Shown: piece by piece, positions 1 through 10,300 of the stretch
How positions within the stretch are numbered: position 1 is the first letter of the stretch
How the letters are laid out: each line of letters starts with the position of its first letter
Assembly (NCBI GenBank): GCA_035079385.1
Contig: JAVHKY010000025.1
Span: 20,124,501-20,188,500 of the forward strand
Length of the DNA stretch: 64,000 nucleotides
Source: Aspidiotus rigidus
Lineage: Eukaryota; Arthropoda; Insecta; Hemiptera; Diaspididae
Reading direction: 5' to 3'
Translations under genes and position numbers: made by a program
The notes under the pieces: generated by a model
What the model saw: the letters and a program-made list of their open reading frames with translations, nothing else
The model's database searches: none
What the model was told of the DNA's origin: nothing

Positions 1-2879
1 ATGACTTCTTTGTAGAGTCTCGCTATGGAAAAGTTCTGTCTGTGTTTTATAACTTTACTCTTGTCAATTTTCAAGCTTGCAACATACCAATCCAGTAATG
101 AAGAATTGTATGAAAAAATTATAAATATTTCTATTTATTTAGGAAACGTGTGCAACATGTGCTGTAATGATAGACATTTCAGTGAAATAACGATCTTCAA
201 AAATTCTTTAGATACTTTATTTATTTTATTTTTTTTTCACGCTTAGGATGACAGTATCGTGCGCAAAACTTTTCCAAAATCGACCTAAATACGTGAACTT
301 CTCGTGTATTGAGGTAGGAAGTCAAAATTGTGTCAATTTTATGCATTTTTTGTGGTTTCAGTTCAGAAGTTTTTCTTGAAACACATTTGAATTAATAACA
401 AGCGGGCACCCTATTAAATTTTTAGAAAGAGCTTAGTGAACTTTGTAGAATTTTTTTATGTTCTGATCTCTCTCCTCTTACTCGTTGAAGTCACTTCTGA
501 AATCTGTATTGTCTAGACAAGTTTTCGATTTTATTAAGTCGTTAGTTTAGTATCGTAAGTTGGATGAAATTTATACGAGTGACAACATCGCGAGATTAGC
601 AGCCCTGTCGTTGGTCACAATATTGTTATCTTTTCTGAGTGACCAAATTTGTATATTTCACCCCAAAGTGATGGGTAACGAAATTCAATAAAATCATGAC
701 GATATCAGCGCTACGTATAAGTGAAGCTTAAGCTCGAATAGATGTATCGAGTAAGATTCGTGATGTCTCATCTCCAATTGAGAGAATATGGAACACAAAC
801 GTTTTGAAAAATTTTCTTAGTCTACGAAGGAGGATTGGGGACTTGTTTATTTGGAATTGCGATTCTCAACATATTTGTCGATTCTGCAGTGCCGATGCGT
901 ATATCTATATATGAAGCGTCGCTAATCGAAGTGTCCTCAATTTACTTCCAACATTCTGTACCTTTTTTTTTTTTTTTTCATTTATTTATTCGTAGTCGCA
1001 GTATTGTGTAATGAATTAAAAACAATATTTGCAAAGGGTGGTTCTGGCGTCGGAGACGAGAGACTGAAAAATTTAGAGCCAACTTTTTTATTTTATAGAC
1101 CGTCTGCGGGTAGGTAACGCGCGCTAAATTTGTCGTCCTCCGTTTCAATGACTAATAAGTGAAAAAAAAAATTTGCAATTATATTGTTCGCGAATACGTA
1201 GGCACAGTTTTTGCACATTAGAAATTCATGGTATTATATCGACGTCGGTATACAGAGTGAGTATTTTTTTTTTTTGTTTCGCGACCCGTACCCTATATAT
1301 GTTGAAGGTTATTTTAAAATGGCAAATTTATTCAATCTATATAGATCGCATTAGTCTTTACGCTCGGTCCGCATAGGCCTGCCTGCCTGCGTGCTGTGTC
1401 TGCGTTCAAAATTTTCTCCCGTGTGCACCAGCGAGGAACCGTTTTTATGTGGCCAGACGACGACTATGTCTGCGGTACCAGCATTTAATGCGTTCTCATA
1501 GTTTTAATAATTTCGTACGTCCGTCGAATGCGAAATTATATACCCTGCGTACGCAATACACACAGACGCACGTCGACTAATGGAATCTTTTCGATATTTA
1601 TTTAGATTCGCTAATTTATTTATTACGCCGGGCAGATACGTACATATTATTCGTGGCAGAGTAATTTTTTGCCTAAGCATATAACCGTGTCGTTTATATT
1701 CTTTCAAAACGAGATTAGGAATATTATGGGAATATGACTTCATTATTGTATCGGAGCGCGAGACTGAGCAAACAAAACGGTATGTGTGTGTGTCTATGTG
1801 TGCTCGTATTATTATTTCCGTAACGTATATACCTTAGGGACCGGAAGTTTAAAATGGGCCTTAGACCTACGCGTTAATTTGTTTCAATTTCTTTTTATTC
1901 GCGAATCGTCGTGTTTAGGAAATTCGCGGAATTGAGATACAACGCGAATACTGAGGCGTTCGTCGAGCGTATGAAAAGGGGAACGCAGTCGACAAAGAAT
2001 TGCTTCGCCATTCGACGGCGTATGATGGTCGATGCTGTCAATCTTCTTTAAAGCCTAAAAAAAAAAAAAAAACTAATAATAAAGAATGATAAAATCGTTG
2101 AACTTGATACAAACACTCAATGTACATGCGCGGGGCCTATACCTAAAACAGAAAACTTAATTGAGCGCTGTAGCATTTCTACGTTTCGCGATAATTAGGT
2201 GCGGAGGAAAAATTTAATTTAATTCAAAATTAACGCGCGCCGTATGTAGTCGACTCGTTTCGGACAATAGCATGCGAACTTACGAAATTTCGGCGAAGTT
2301 CAGTGTGGGCGGGAGGATTCGTCCTGATCGTATCTATCTCACTGCGTTTACGTGGAGTATATGTAACTTGAGGAAGCGTGGGCTTCTTTATACCTGCGAA
2401 CGGGACTCGGCGAATACAGATTTGAAAATATGTAATTACATCTGTGTGGTAAGCCTATAATATATAAGATGGTGCGAGACACGATTAAATTGAACGTTTC
2501 GTTTTGAATGTCAATAGCCTTGTTTTGAAAAAAGTGATCATGAGGAGTCGAGAAAGACTTCCTCTTTGAGGATTGAAAAAATTTAGGATTTCAGCTGTAT
2601 AGGTATGGGTATAATTATCGGTGAAGTTCAAGATCTGCGAAATTTTTCGATTTTAAGAAAATTTGTCGTGCCATTTTCGATTCGATTTCGAAAAAATTGG
2701 ATTCTGTTACTCAATAGGATGATCACTTCGACGAATTGTTTGATGAAAATACGACTTACGAAGTCCACAATTTGTTGTGAAGATGGATATCCTCTGTTGA
2801 AGAGTCCATTTTTTCCAGGGACGCACAAAAAATTTCCTTCAGAAGGGTCTATTTTCCATCTTCACAAGAAAAATTAGAT
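1..2879. other. No gene recognised; AT-rich, CpG-containing unique-looking DNA
   Basis: Only short ORFs (below ~90 codons) without family features are present. There are homopolymer tracts, a T run at about 961-979 and an A run at about 2050-2065. I see no transposon ends. Confidence 0.5.
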
Positions 2880-3300
2880 GCCTTTAAAGGACTGCAATGG
2901 CAGCCAGCGGGGAACCCGCTGTCCCGAGTCCCCCTCTATCATATAAATCTTAGAGCTTGAGGTTTTTCTAAGTCCCGAAAATGATGACGTGACAACTTGA
3001 ACGCGCTGCGATTTCAAGGAAGACGTCGTCCCCCCCCCCTGTCATATATAGTTCAACAGTGGAAATTTTAACAGTGAACCTGTTTTATGGCGGTTTTTTG
3101 AGAAGATTGCCGTGCGCCTTACGCCGTCGGGCAAAAAACTTGAGATAGCTCGTGGGTCGAAATTGTTTCAAGTCCCCTCCTATAATATATAGCTCGGGGA
3201 CGCAATTTTTCCGAGTCCCCTCCCCCCTCTCCGTGACGTCAGCGAGCGCGCTGTGTGTCGTCCGGCGAAAAACTTGACTCCTATTGTACATAGCTTGGAG
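2880..3300. repeat. Dispersed repeat flanking the PLE, left copy
   Basis: This block shares an ordered set of segments with 5287-5640: a CATATATAG unit, GTTTTATGG(C/G)G(G/T)TT, GCCGTGCGCC, GGCAAAAAAC, further CCTATxATATATAGCTCG units and a TGACGTCA (3234-3241). It begins with the palindrome AGCGGGGAACCCGCT (2906-2920). ORFs across it are chance products of biased composition. Confidence 0.75.
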
Positions 3301-3338
3301 CATGAAATTATTCTAAACTTAAAATAATTTCGAATCAG

Positions 3339-3393
3339 ACGAAGTCATACTCAAGCGAGTAATTCAATCGGAGTAATTTACAAAATTTAGCCA
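3339..3393 (+). repeat. Left inverted terminal repeat of the PLE
   Basis: This 55-bp arm is the reverse complement of 5233-5286 with roughly 90% identity; both share ACGAAGTCATACTCAAGCGA and CGGAGTAATTTACAA. The core ACTCAAGCGAGT is itself a short palindrome. Confidence 0.9.
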
Positions 3394-4826
3394 CAGACAG
3401 GGAGGAGGGCTTAATCATCACGAAGGCTGACAAAAGTAATGCCATTGTCGTGATGGAGAAGTCCTCCTACGTCTCCAAGGTCTATGACGTTCTCGGCCAG
3501 TGTGGTGCTAAGGAAAACGACAGTTTCAATTTTCCTAAACACGTAAAAGAAGTTAGACGTGTGATAAACGAGTTTGAATTTATTATTAAAACTCCCTCGC
3601 TAAAAAGATTGCTCCTGGAGTCCAACCCTGTGCCTCCCCTCTTGTACGGGCTACCAAAAGTCCATAAAAAAGATAAGCCGATGCGTCCGGTCGTATCCTT
3701 TGTGTCCTCCCCCACGTACGCTCTGGCGAAATTTTTGGACCGATGGTTTAAATCGAGAGTTGACCATGAGTCACCTTACTCGGTGAAAAATTCGGTCTCC
3801 TTGGCTGATAGGCTTAAGGATAATATTCTTCCGCTGGGATCGACCCTGTGTTCATTTGATGTGGTCGGCCTGTTCCCCAATATCCCCAGAGCAACCGCCA
3901 TGCAACATATGGGAGACCTTTTGATTTAAACAAATGTTCGCCAAAAAGAATTGGGTGAATTTTTCAATCTCCTCAATATTTGTTGGTCTCCCAATTATTG
4001 CAAATTCGATGACAAGTTTTTTGAGTTTCCTGAAGAGGTTGGAATACCCATCGGTTCTCCTTTGGGTTCTCTCATTTCGGAGGTCTTTATGTCTAAGTTT
4101 GAGCTCGATTTGTTCTCCTCTGGCAGTGCGTATTTAGATCAGATTTATTATTGGCACAGGTATGTCGACGATGTGTTGTGTACGTGGACTGGTCCCCGAG
4201 AGCTCCTTTTGGAGTTTCTCCAGTATCTAAATAATCAATATCCTTCTATAAAATTTACTTTAGAAATCGGTGGCGCATCTATTAATTACTTGGATTTGAC
4301 GATCTGTAATAGAGATGGTATCCATGAATTCGCTATATACAGGAAAGATACTGTGACCGATATTACTGTCCACGGCAAATCTTTCTGCCCTGTAGCCCAT
4401 AAATATGCTGGATTTAACAGCCTAATCCATCGACTGACTAGTATTCCTCTCAATCAGTCAGCCTTCCAAAAAGAGGTATTAACTATAAAGCACTTGGCCA
4501 GAGTGAATGAAGTGAACTTAGACATCGACCTTATGATCCAAAGGAAAGTTACTCGAAAATGCCTCGATTCCACCACCTCCCTCCCCCGCAATACGGCCCT
4601 AAACAGTAGAGAGCGTTGGATAAGGCTTCCGTTCTTGGGGCAGTTTTCATCTCAATTGAGTCGTGTCCTACGCCCCTTCGGATTTCGGCATGTGTATTAC
4701 AACCCCAATACCATAAAAAGTTTATTGGTTAGGCTAAAAGACCCCATCCAACTGGCCGAGAGGAGTGGTGTGTATAAAGTTGAGTGTAAGGATTGTATAA
4801 CGGAATTTATATTGGCTAAACAGGCC
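3360..4826 (+). pseudogene. PLE reverse transcriptase, with one in-frame stop
   Basis: The frame runs from about 3360 (TKADKSNAIVVMEK) to about 4800. It shows PLE reverse transcriptase landmarks in order: YGLPKVHK and RPVVSFVSSP (~3645-3715), LCSFDVVGLFPNI (~3846-3890), IPIGSPLGSLISEVFM (~4045-4092) and the catalytic RYVDDVL (YVDD at 4161-4172), then NYLDLTI and EFAIYRKDT. An in-frame TAA at 3927-3929, after MGDDLI-type sequence, interrupts an otherwise continuous frame; the same frame resumes with TNVRQKELGEFFNLL. Both catalytic aspartates are present, so the copy is fairly young but cannot make a full protein without readthrough. The minus-strand copy at 33736-34990 is the closest relative here. 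Confidence 0.88.
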
Positions 4827-5125
4827 GCCAGTTGAAAATTAGAATCGCTGAACATAGGAAGGCGTGGGCAAAGAAGAATATAGGTGAATCGGCGTTTGCG
4901 GACCATCTAATCACTAGCGGCCATAGCATTAAAGAGGGGTCCGAGGTCCTCCTCTATAGAGAAAACGCGTATTCGAAGCGAAAAGCGTTAGAACACATCG
5001 AAATAATCCGTCATTTAAATAACGACGACCTTAATATGCTCAACAGGTACATACCTGATGAGGGGTTGATTGAACTAGTTTACGAGTATGATTCACGTCG
5101 TGATGACTCGCTGGTTCAATCCTGA
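4760..5125 (+). pseudogene. PLE GIY-YIG endonuclease, frameshifted and with a stop in the YIG motif
   Basis: The GIY half is read as SGVYKVECKDC in the reverse transcriptase frame (~4765-4797). The YIG half is in another frame: GIYIG, a TAA (4817-4819), then TGRQLKIRIAEHRKAW. The family normally has a Gln codon at that position, so this looks like a C-to-T nonsense change plus an indel near 4797-4805. The remainder (4832-5125) keeps the family pattern IAEHRKAW...SAFADHLITSGHSI...ENAYSKRKALEHIEI. The endonuclease nicks target DNA for insertion; this copy is inactive. Confidence 0.85.
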
Positions 5126-5232
5126 TTTCCTCGTATGTTTCTAGTTTATAGCCGGAGTTGGTTCAGTCGCTTTCCAGTCCCCGTTGACAATGATTGTTTA
5201 ACCTAAAGCGCTCCGGCGTCGTTTAATTTCTG

Positions 5233-5286
5233 TGGCTAAAATTGTAAATTACTCCGTTGGTATTACTCGCTTGAGTATGACTTCGT
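5233..5286 (-). repeat. Right inverted terminal repeat of the PLE
   Basis: This 54-bp arm lies about 110 bp downstream of the end of the endonuclease frame. It pairs with 3339-3393 apart from a 1-nt length difference and a few substitutions in the middle. Confidence 0.9.
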
Positions 5287-5640
5287 GTAGTCCCCCTTCT
5301 ATCATAATTAATATAGCTCGTGAATGAAAATTTTTCAACATGGAACCAGTTTTATGGGGTTTCTTTTGAGAAATTTGCCGTGCGCCGTTTGCCTTCCGGC
5401 AAAAAACAGAAAAATGTCGACTCCTATCGTATGTATATAGCTTGGAGGATAAAATATTTCCAAGTCCACCTCCTGTCATATGTAGCTCGAGGGTCGAAAT
5501 TTTTCTGAGTCCCTCTCTTCGTAACGTCGTCAACCTCGTGACGTCATCAATCGCGCTCGCGAACGACAACTTCCTGAAAGTATCCCCAACAAAAGGAAAA
5601 GCGCTTTCCCCGCTGAAAAAATTTGCTATTTTCAATTTAC
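5287..5640. repeat. Dispersed repeat flanking the PLE, right copy
   Basis: This block is collinear with 2880-3300 through GTTTTATGGGGTTTC, GCCGTGCGCC, CCGGCAAAAAAC, two units resembling CCTGTCATATGTAGCTCGAG and TGACGTCA (5539-5546). It ends with a mutated version of the short palindrome (5600-5614, AGCGCTTTCCCCGCT). The simplest reading is that the PLE sits between two members of a tandem or long repeat. Confidence 0.72.
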
Positions 5641-6079
5641 AGTACATGCTGCGTATTATTTTCAACTATAACTTTCTTCATTTTCGATGTAAAAATGTGA
5701 GTAGTCACTTTTTCATCGATTAAACGGACTAATTCTTTGATCCGCTCCTAATTTCTGCTGTTCAGAAGCTGCGACAAGGTTTAGAACGAATTCATCGATA
5801 TAGTTTTGAATCGCATATCTGTTTTTCGTTTTAATTCATTTTCATTTACTTCCCCATCTTGCCCCCAATTTGACAGTCGACCATTTTTCCAGAGAGTAAA
5901 AATTCAAACCTTACCAAGCACGTAATTTTAGAAAAGTTAGACCGGTTTCGCGGTATAAACGACCGCATTATCAGTAACAGAGATGAGATACAACTATAGC
6001 GAGAGAGAAAAAAACCACATGACAGTTCGACGTACATACAAGAAATACTTTGTAAGGTTTGAATTTTTACTCTCTGTCA
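5641..6079. other. No recognisable feature
   Basis: AT-rich DNA with only short, unconvincing ORFs. Confidence 0.4.
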
Positions 6080-6383
6080 TGATGGCTCGTAACGTCACCA
6101 CCCTCGTTAATTCCATTGACCATTTTTTCACCTGTCTCCAACTCCTACCGCCTCGCAATGCTACTAATACCCCCTCCTCCCAAACAAAAGTCCTCAAAAA
6201 TAATTCTGACACCATATCTGCAACTCACCAATTTTTACTCTTAAATCTAACCATTTTAAAAAACTAAAATTTTCGTAAATTTAAATATTATAAGGTTATA
6301 TTATGTAATAATAATTTTAACACCGAGCCAATAGCCCTATGTGAAGCTAGTGCTCGTTAAAACAAGAATAAATAAATAAAATT
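6080..6383 (+). mobile_element. Possible 3' end of a non-LTR retrotransposon
   Basis: A C-rich, ORF-like strand (about 6080-6265, ending ...NLTILKN and a stop) is followed by a short tract containing CCGAGCCAATAGCCC and then a tail of AATAAATAAATAAAAT at 6368-6383. A (TAAA)n-like tail after a short 3' UTR is typical of Jockey/I/CR1-group elements. No diagnostic protein motif is present, so this is tentative. Confidence 0.35.
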
Positions 6384-7369
6384 TTCACTTTTACCTACGT
6401 ATAGATTAGCGACTTCCCAAAGTCGGTTATGGAGAAAGGTTAGGGTTGAGGGTTTTCAAACTTAGTCTTAGAGCGTAAACTTATTCTTAAAAAGATGTGA
6501 CCAAAATTTCACGATCTTAAAAAGCACAAAATCCTAATGATAGTTTCTTTGATAGCTTGTGTGGGCGAAAAGTTCACTAAGGACTGCAACAGAGTTTTTT
6601 TGTCCCTCCACTTGATTTTCCTCTGTCAGAAAATATTACTCGGGTCTAGAAAACTCGGCTTTTTAATGTTATTCAGCAAAGCTTATTCACTTGGAGATGT
6701 AGGGCTTGTAAACGGTTTACCTCTTCGACTAGAGTTTTCAAGTCTTGGAATTTACAAATCCTTACCATTAAATTATTATCAGTAAAATATTAATTTTTCT
6801 TCTTGGTCCTTGTAACCAAACTCTAAAGTGCTCGTAACTTCGTTTCATAGTTTAAAAGTCGACTAAAGTTTGTTGGTTTATTCAACATTGTTGACGAATT
6901 ATTTATCAATTCATTCCTGATTTCCACAAATTTAGAAAATCTGGGAAAATTGATAAGAATTCGAAGTTCGAAATGTAGATTGAAAAGTTGGGAAAATGTC
7001 CGGATATTCATCATTATTTCAGGGAATTTGTAAAAAAAAAAAACAAAAACAAAAAAGGACTTCCAGTGCTCTTCAGAGTCGGTCGTCTTCTGATGCTTCC
7101 TCATTTCTAATCAACAAACCTTATTTTTCTCAAGCATCTCTTCATGTAAAAGCCAAACGCCTAAACTCACTGAATGTAGAATCAATACGTTTTTGCAATT
7201 CACGGTTATCCATAATTAAGAAAGATACTCAAAAGAGTGAAGGAACGAATACTACCTAGGTCCTAGAGAATGGCTGTTTAGCCGAAAGTGCTCGAGTGTT
7301 AAAATTTATTGCGGTTTTTGTATTCGTTACTTTACCCTTTTAATGTCTTGATAAATCTCGCACTAGTTG
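6384..7369. other. No recognisable feature
   Basis: Non-coding, AT-rich. A fragment near 7055-7090 (GACTTCCAGTGCTC...CAGAGTCGG) weakly resembles the repeat at 8962-9290. Confidence 0.4.
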
Positions 7370-8740
7370 CAGTCGCAAGCTCCTTCTTCACCGCTCTCAA
7401 TCGGATTACGGGTCTCCTATCTACAGATAGGCTAGCAAATCTTCTTCAAAATCACTGTATGCCCTGCCGTACGAGCCCTTAGTGCGCAATACCCTTACGC
7501 TTAGCCTGTGCACTCAAGCTGGTATGATTAGTCCTCTACAATTTCGCTCTTTATCGCTGACCGCCAACTTTTTTGCGTCTACACCCTTCCTCCGCTACCA
7601 AAACTCACTACTTCTTTCATTAGAATCCCATACAAACTACCTTCTCGAATTGAAGTCTTTTTTCCCTATCTAGTGTCCCACCTCTCCTTAGGCATCCCCG
7701 GCGCCTCAATTTCGCCTCGACATAACTAACTTATCAACAAAATCGCGTTACACAATCTAACTGAGACATATCAAAACTATTGTTGCTAATGGTTTTCCTT
7801 CTCAGAACCCCTGTACTTTACAGATGGATCTAAGTCGGGTTCCAACACTGGCTACGCCTTCTCATCGATGGAGAAGTCTCGCGCTTTCGTGTGAAAAACT
7901 CGGCCGTCATATATTCTGCTGAACTATCTGCCGTCTATTCCTATACCTCCGTTACCACTCTCCTCTCCTCCTCTTCTTAAATCCCTCCTCATTTCCTACC
8001 CTCTATCCTCTCTCCAAGCCATGCAATATTTTGTCAGTCCTATCTTTCAGCGCATTCTCGTCCTCCTACTCACGAAAGACACAATACTTACGTGCGGGGG
8101 TAATATTAAAGGAGGGGGGGTTGTTGGTAAATGAAAAACTCAAGCGAAGGTGATCAAATTTTTCGCCTGAGTTTTTCATTTACCAACAACCCCCCTCCTC
8201 CTACTCACGTCAGAATTTTCTCTATTTTCGATTGCCTTCCTGTGGATGCCTGGTCATATCGGCTTCCCGGAATACAGCACAGTGGACTCAGCAGCCAAGC
8301 AATCCCTGGTCCCCTTTTCAATCACTGATCTCTTCCCTTTTCCGGCCTATGACTCAGAATATTACTATCGTTCTTAATCGTCTCATCATAGGACAACTTT
8401 TAGCCCTCTTAATTCCACAAAAAACTTCGTTTTGTTTAAAAATCCACAATCTCCTTGTCCTCTTAATTTCGTTCCTCTATAATCATAGCTCGACCATAAG
8501 AAAATTGGCCGCATTCGTCTAATCCATTCCTGCCTTCTCCTTGGGCTCTCCTCTCCATCCTGATAGCAATATGTCATGCTGCTGAATCATCGGTCTCTCA
8601 TACCTCCTGAACTTCGAAAAATTATTCTCTGTCGCCCACTCAAACCTCCTCTGGCCTCTCCTACTACTCAGAATTCATTACTAACACCACTCTAAACTTC
8701 TTCCGGCCTGTATACTTTTACAAATCCATTCAACTCCAAT
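7370..8740 (+). pseudogene. Non-LTR retrotransposon ORF2 remnant (end of RT, RNase H, C-terminal region)
   Basis: Read with several frameshifts, the + strand gives the C-terminal reverse transcriptase region SDYGSPIY...SASKS (~7395-7440) and LVRNTLTLSLCTQAG. The RNase H domain follows: LYFTDGSKSGSNTGYAF at ~7812-7860, AELSAVYS at ~7920, and WMPGHIGFPEYSTVDSAAKQ at ~8243-8300. The tail IGRIRLIHSCLLLGS (~8505-8545) matches the region before the C-terminal Cys/His motif of Jockey/I-type elements. RNase H removes RNA from the cDNA hybrid. The copy is decayed, and an inverted repeat (8110-8199) splits its RNase H domain. Confidence 0.75.
8110..8199. repeat. Long hairpin inserted in the RNase H remnant
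   Basis: Two ~37-bp arms (about 8110-8146 and 8164-8199) are complementary except for one mismatch and a 1-nt difference in a G run; they share TTGTTGGTAAATGAAAAACT. The loop is about 16 nt. The 14-mer TCCTCCTACTCACG occurs at 8061-8074 and again at 8196-8209, so the hairpin and its left flank look inserted between copies of a duplicated target. Confidence 0.85.
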
Positions 8741-8961
8741 ACTTTTTTTTTGAGCTCATAACCTCCTATCTGATTGAATAGCTTGTTGAAAAATATGAAT
8801 GCAGTGATCGAGTTAGGAGGAGGAGGAAAAGTAAGAAGCCCTTCTTTGTTCTGCTGAAATTTAAGAGAAAGGAATGATAATCCCTTTTCTTCTGTTTCTT
8901 AAATTGTGAAATTTTTCCTCTCAGAGATATCCTGTGAATTCGTCCCAAAAAATTTTATTTC
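8741..8961. other. No recognisable feature
   Basis: Short non-coding stretch with a (GGA)n-like purine run near 8815-8830. Confidence 0.4.
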
Positions 8962-9290
8962 TGGAAAGGTAGTATGAAAGAATGACTTGAGCGCTTTTCT
9001 GAGTTGTAGCCTACAAATAAAAGTATGGAATTTCACTTCTTTTGACAAAAAGCTATTCCCATGACAATGCAGAATTTTTTTTTTTTGAGTTCTGAAAAAT
9101 TGTGACATTACCTTTCCTAAAATCATACTTTCAATTCGCCCTAGTCGATATTATATTGTGGAAAGTAGCGGAAAAAAGAAAGAATGACTCCGGCACTTTT
9201 CAGAGTCGCAGCCTACTAATAAAAATGTGGAATTTCTCTTGATTATTTAATTCACTTCTGATAAAAAATATTTCCTATGTCAATAGAGTG
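8962..9290. repeat. Two diverged direct repeats of about 200 bp
   Basis: Copy 1 (8962-~9075) and copy 2 (9159-~9290) share TGGAAAG(G)TAG, AAAGAATGACT, GCACTTTTC-like sequence, CAGCCTAC(A/T)AATAAAA and GTGGAATTTC-like sequence, in order. The offset is about 197 bp. No coding content is seen. Confidence 0.65.
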
Positions 9291-9779
9291 GCGGCTTTAA
9301 GGATCCCTCCTCCCTATAAATTTAGAAAAAAGAGTAAAAATTTTCCTTATTAATTAATTTATTTACTGCTTGTTCGCGGGACAAAAAATGTGAAACTTGC
9401 TGTGCTCCTGTCAATGTACTCAAAAGGTCTTCTATGTGAGTTTGAAATATAATTATTTCCTGAAAATATTTATCGCCCCATGCGAATTCAGGCAATCTGA
9501 CGCATTGGTTAATTTAGTTCGAGTGGCAAACTTATTCAAAGAGTTTCCATAAAAGAGAGAGATGGATAATGCTATCACTGTTCTCAAGATTCTGTTCAGT
9601 ATTGTGCCGGGTTATTGATCGCACTTTCAGAACAGATCGGTCTTGGAGACTGACTGCGATTGCTCCTCATTTCGTGCAATCGTTGAAATGTTTCAAGAAT
9701 AATTTATTTTCTATCTGTGAAGTGTCTTTCTTGCGCCATTAGCCCGACTCGCATCATTCTAGGTTTATATTATTTCAGT
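9291..9779. other. No recognisable feature
   Basis: AT-rich, no ORFs above background and no repeat ends. Confidence 0.4.
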
Positions 9780-10300
9780 TCAGATTGTATAGTTTATCTT
9801 TAAGTCAGTGTAATCTTCTTGTCACCTGCTTCTGATGGTTCTAACTTCTAAGATCTTTGAAAATTGATTCTTTTGTCACATGCCTAAGAAATAAATATTG
9901 AAGTAACTTATGTTGGAGTCATGGAATTTCCTACTTCCAATCACTTCCTATGTTTGCAGCTTCCAGGATCTCGAGAAATTTATTCTTACCTCTTTTCATC
10001 ATTTCACACAGTTGAAGTATCTCCAAGTCAGTCTAATTTTCTTGTTAGCTGCTTCCATCCTATTCCAATAGGTATTAATTTGCTGCTTTCAGGGTCTTCG
10101 AAAATTGGCGCTGAAATCTCCTCGTCATCTCAAGTGTATGACGCACTATTATTGAAGTATCTTGAGTCAGCCTAATATATTTCTGTCAACTGCCTCCACC
10201 CAATCTCGATCTATGCAGCTTCCAGGATGTTTAAAAATTGGTCCTTGCATCTTGTCTTCAGCTCATCTGTGTAGCAATAAACCCAGTATTATTGAAAACA
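9780..10300. repeat. Degenerate tandem repeat, about four units of 118-133 bp
   Basis: The phrases TTCCAGGATCT...AAATT, TTGAAGTATCTCCAAGTCAG and CTGCTTCCA recur in the same order. Unit anchors lie at about 9848, 9961, 10087 and 10220. The 84-codon ORF at 9921-10175 lies inside this array and is not taken as a gene. Confidence 0.6.

Larger units (their letters stand above)
3339..5286 (+). mobile_element. Penelope-like retroelement with inverted terminal repeats, defective
   Basis: The element is bounded by ~55-bp inverted repeats (3339-3393 and 5233-5286) that differ at only a few positions. Between them lies a PLE open frame: reverse transcriptase followed by a GIY-YIG endonuclease. PLEs copy themselves by target-primed reverse transcription and often carry direct or inverted terminal repeats (pLTRs). 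The frame opens inside the left repeat at about 3359 with no long N-terminal region, so this copy is 5'-truncated or rearranged. The outside flanks (2880-3300 and 5287-5640) are diverged copies of another dispersed repeat. Confidence 0.88.
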
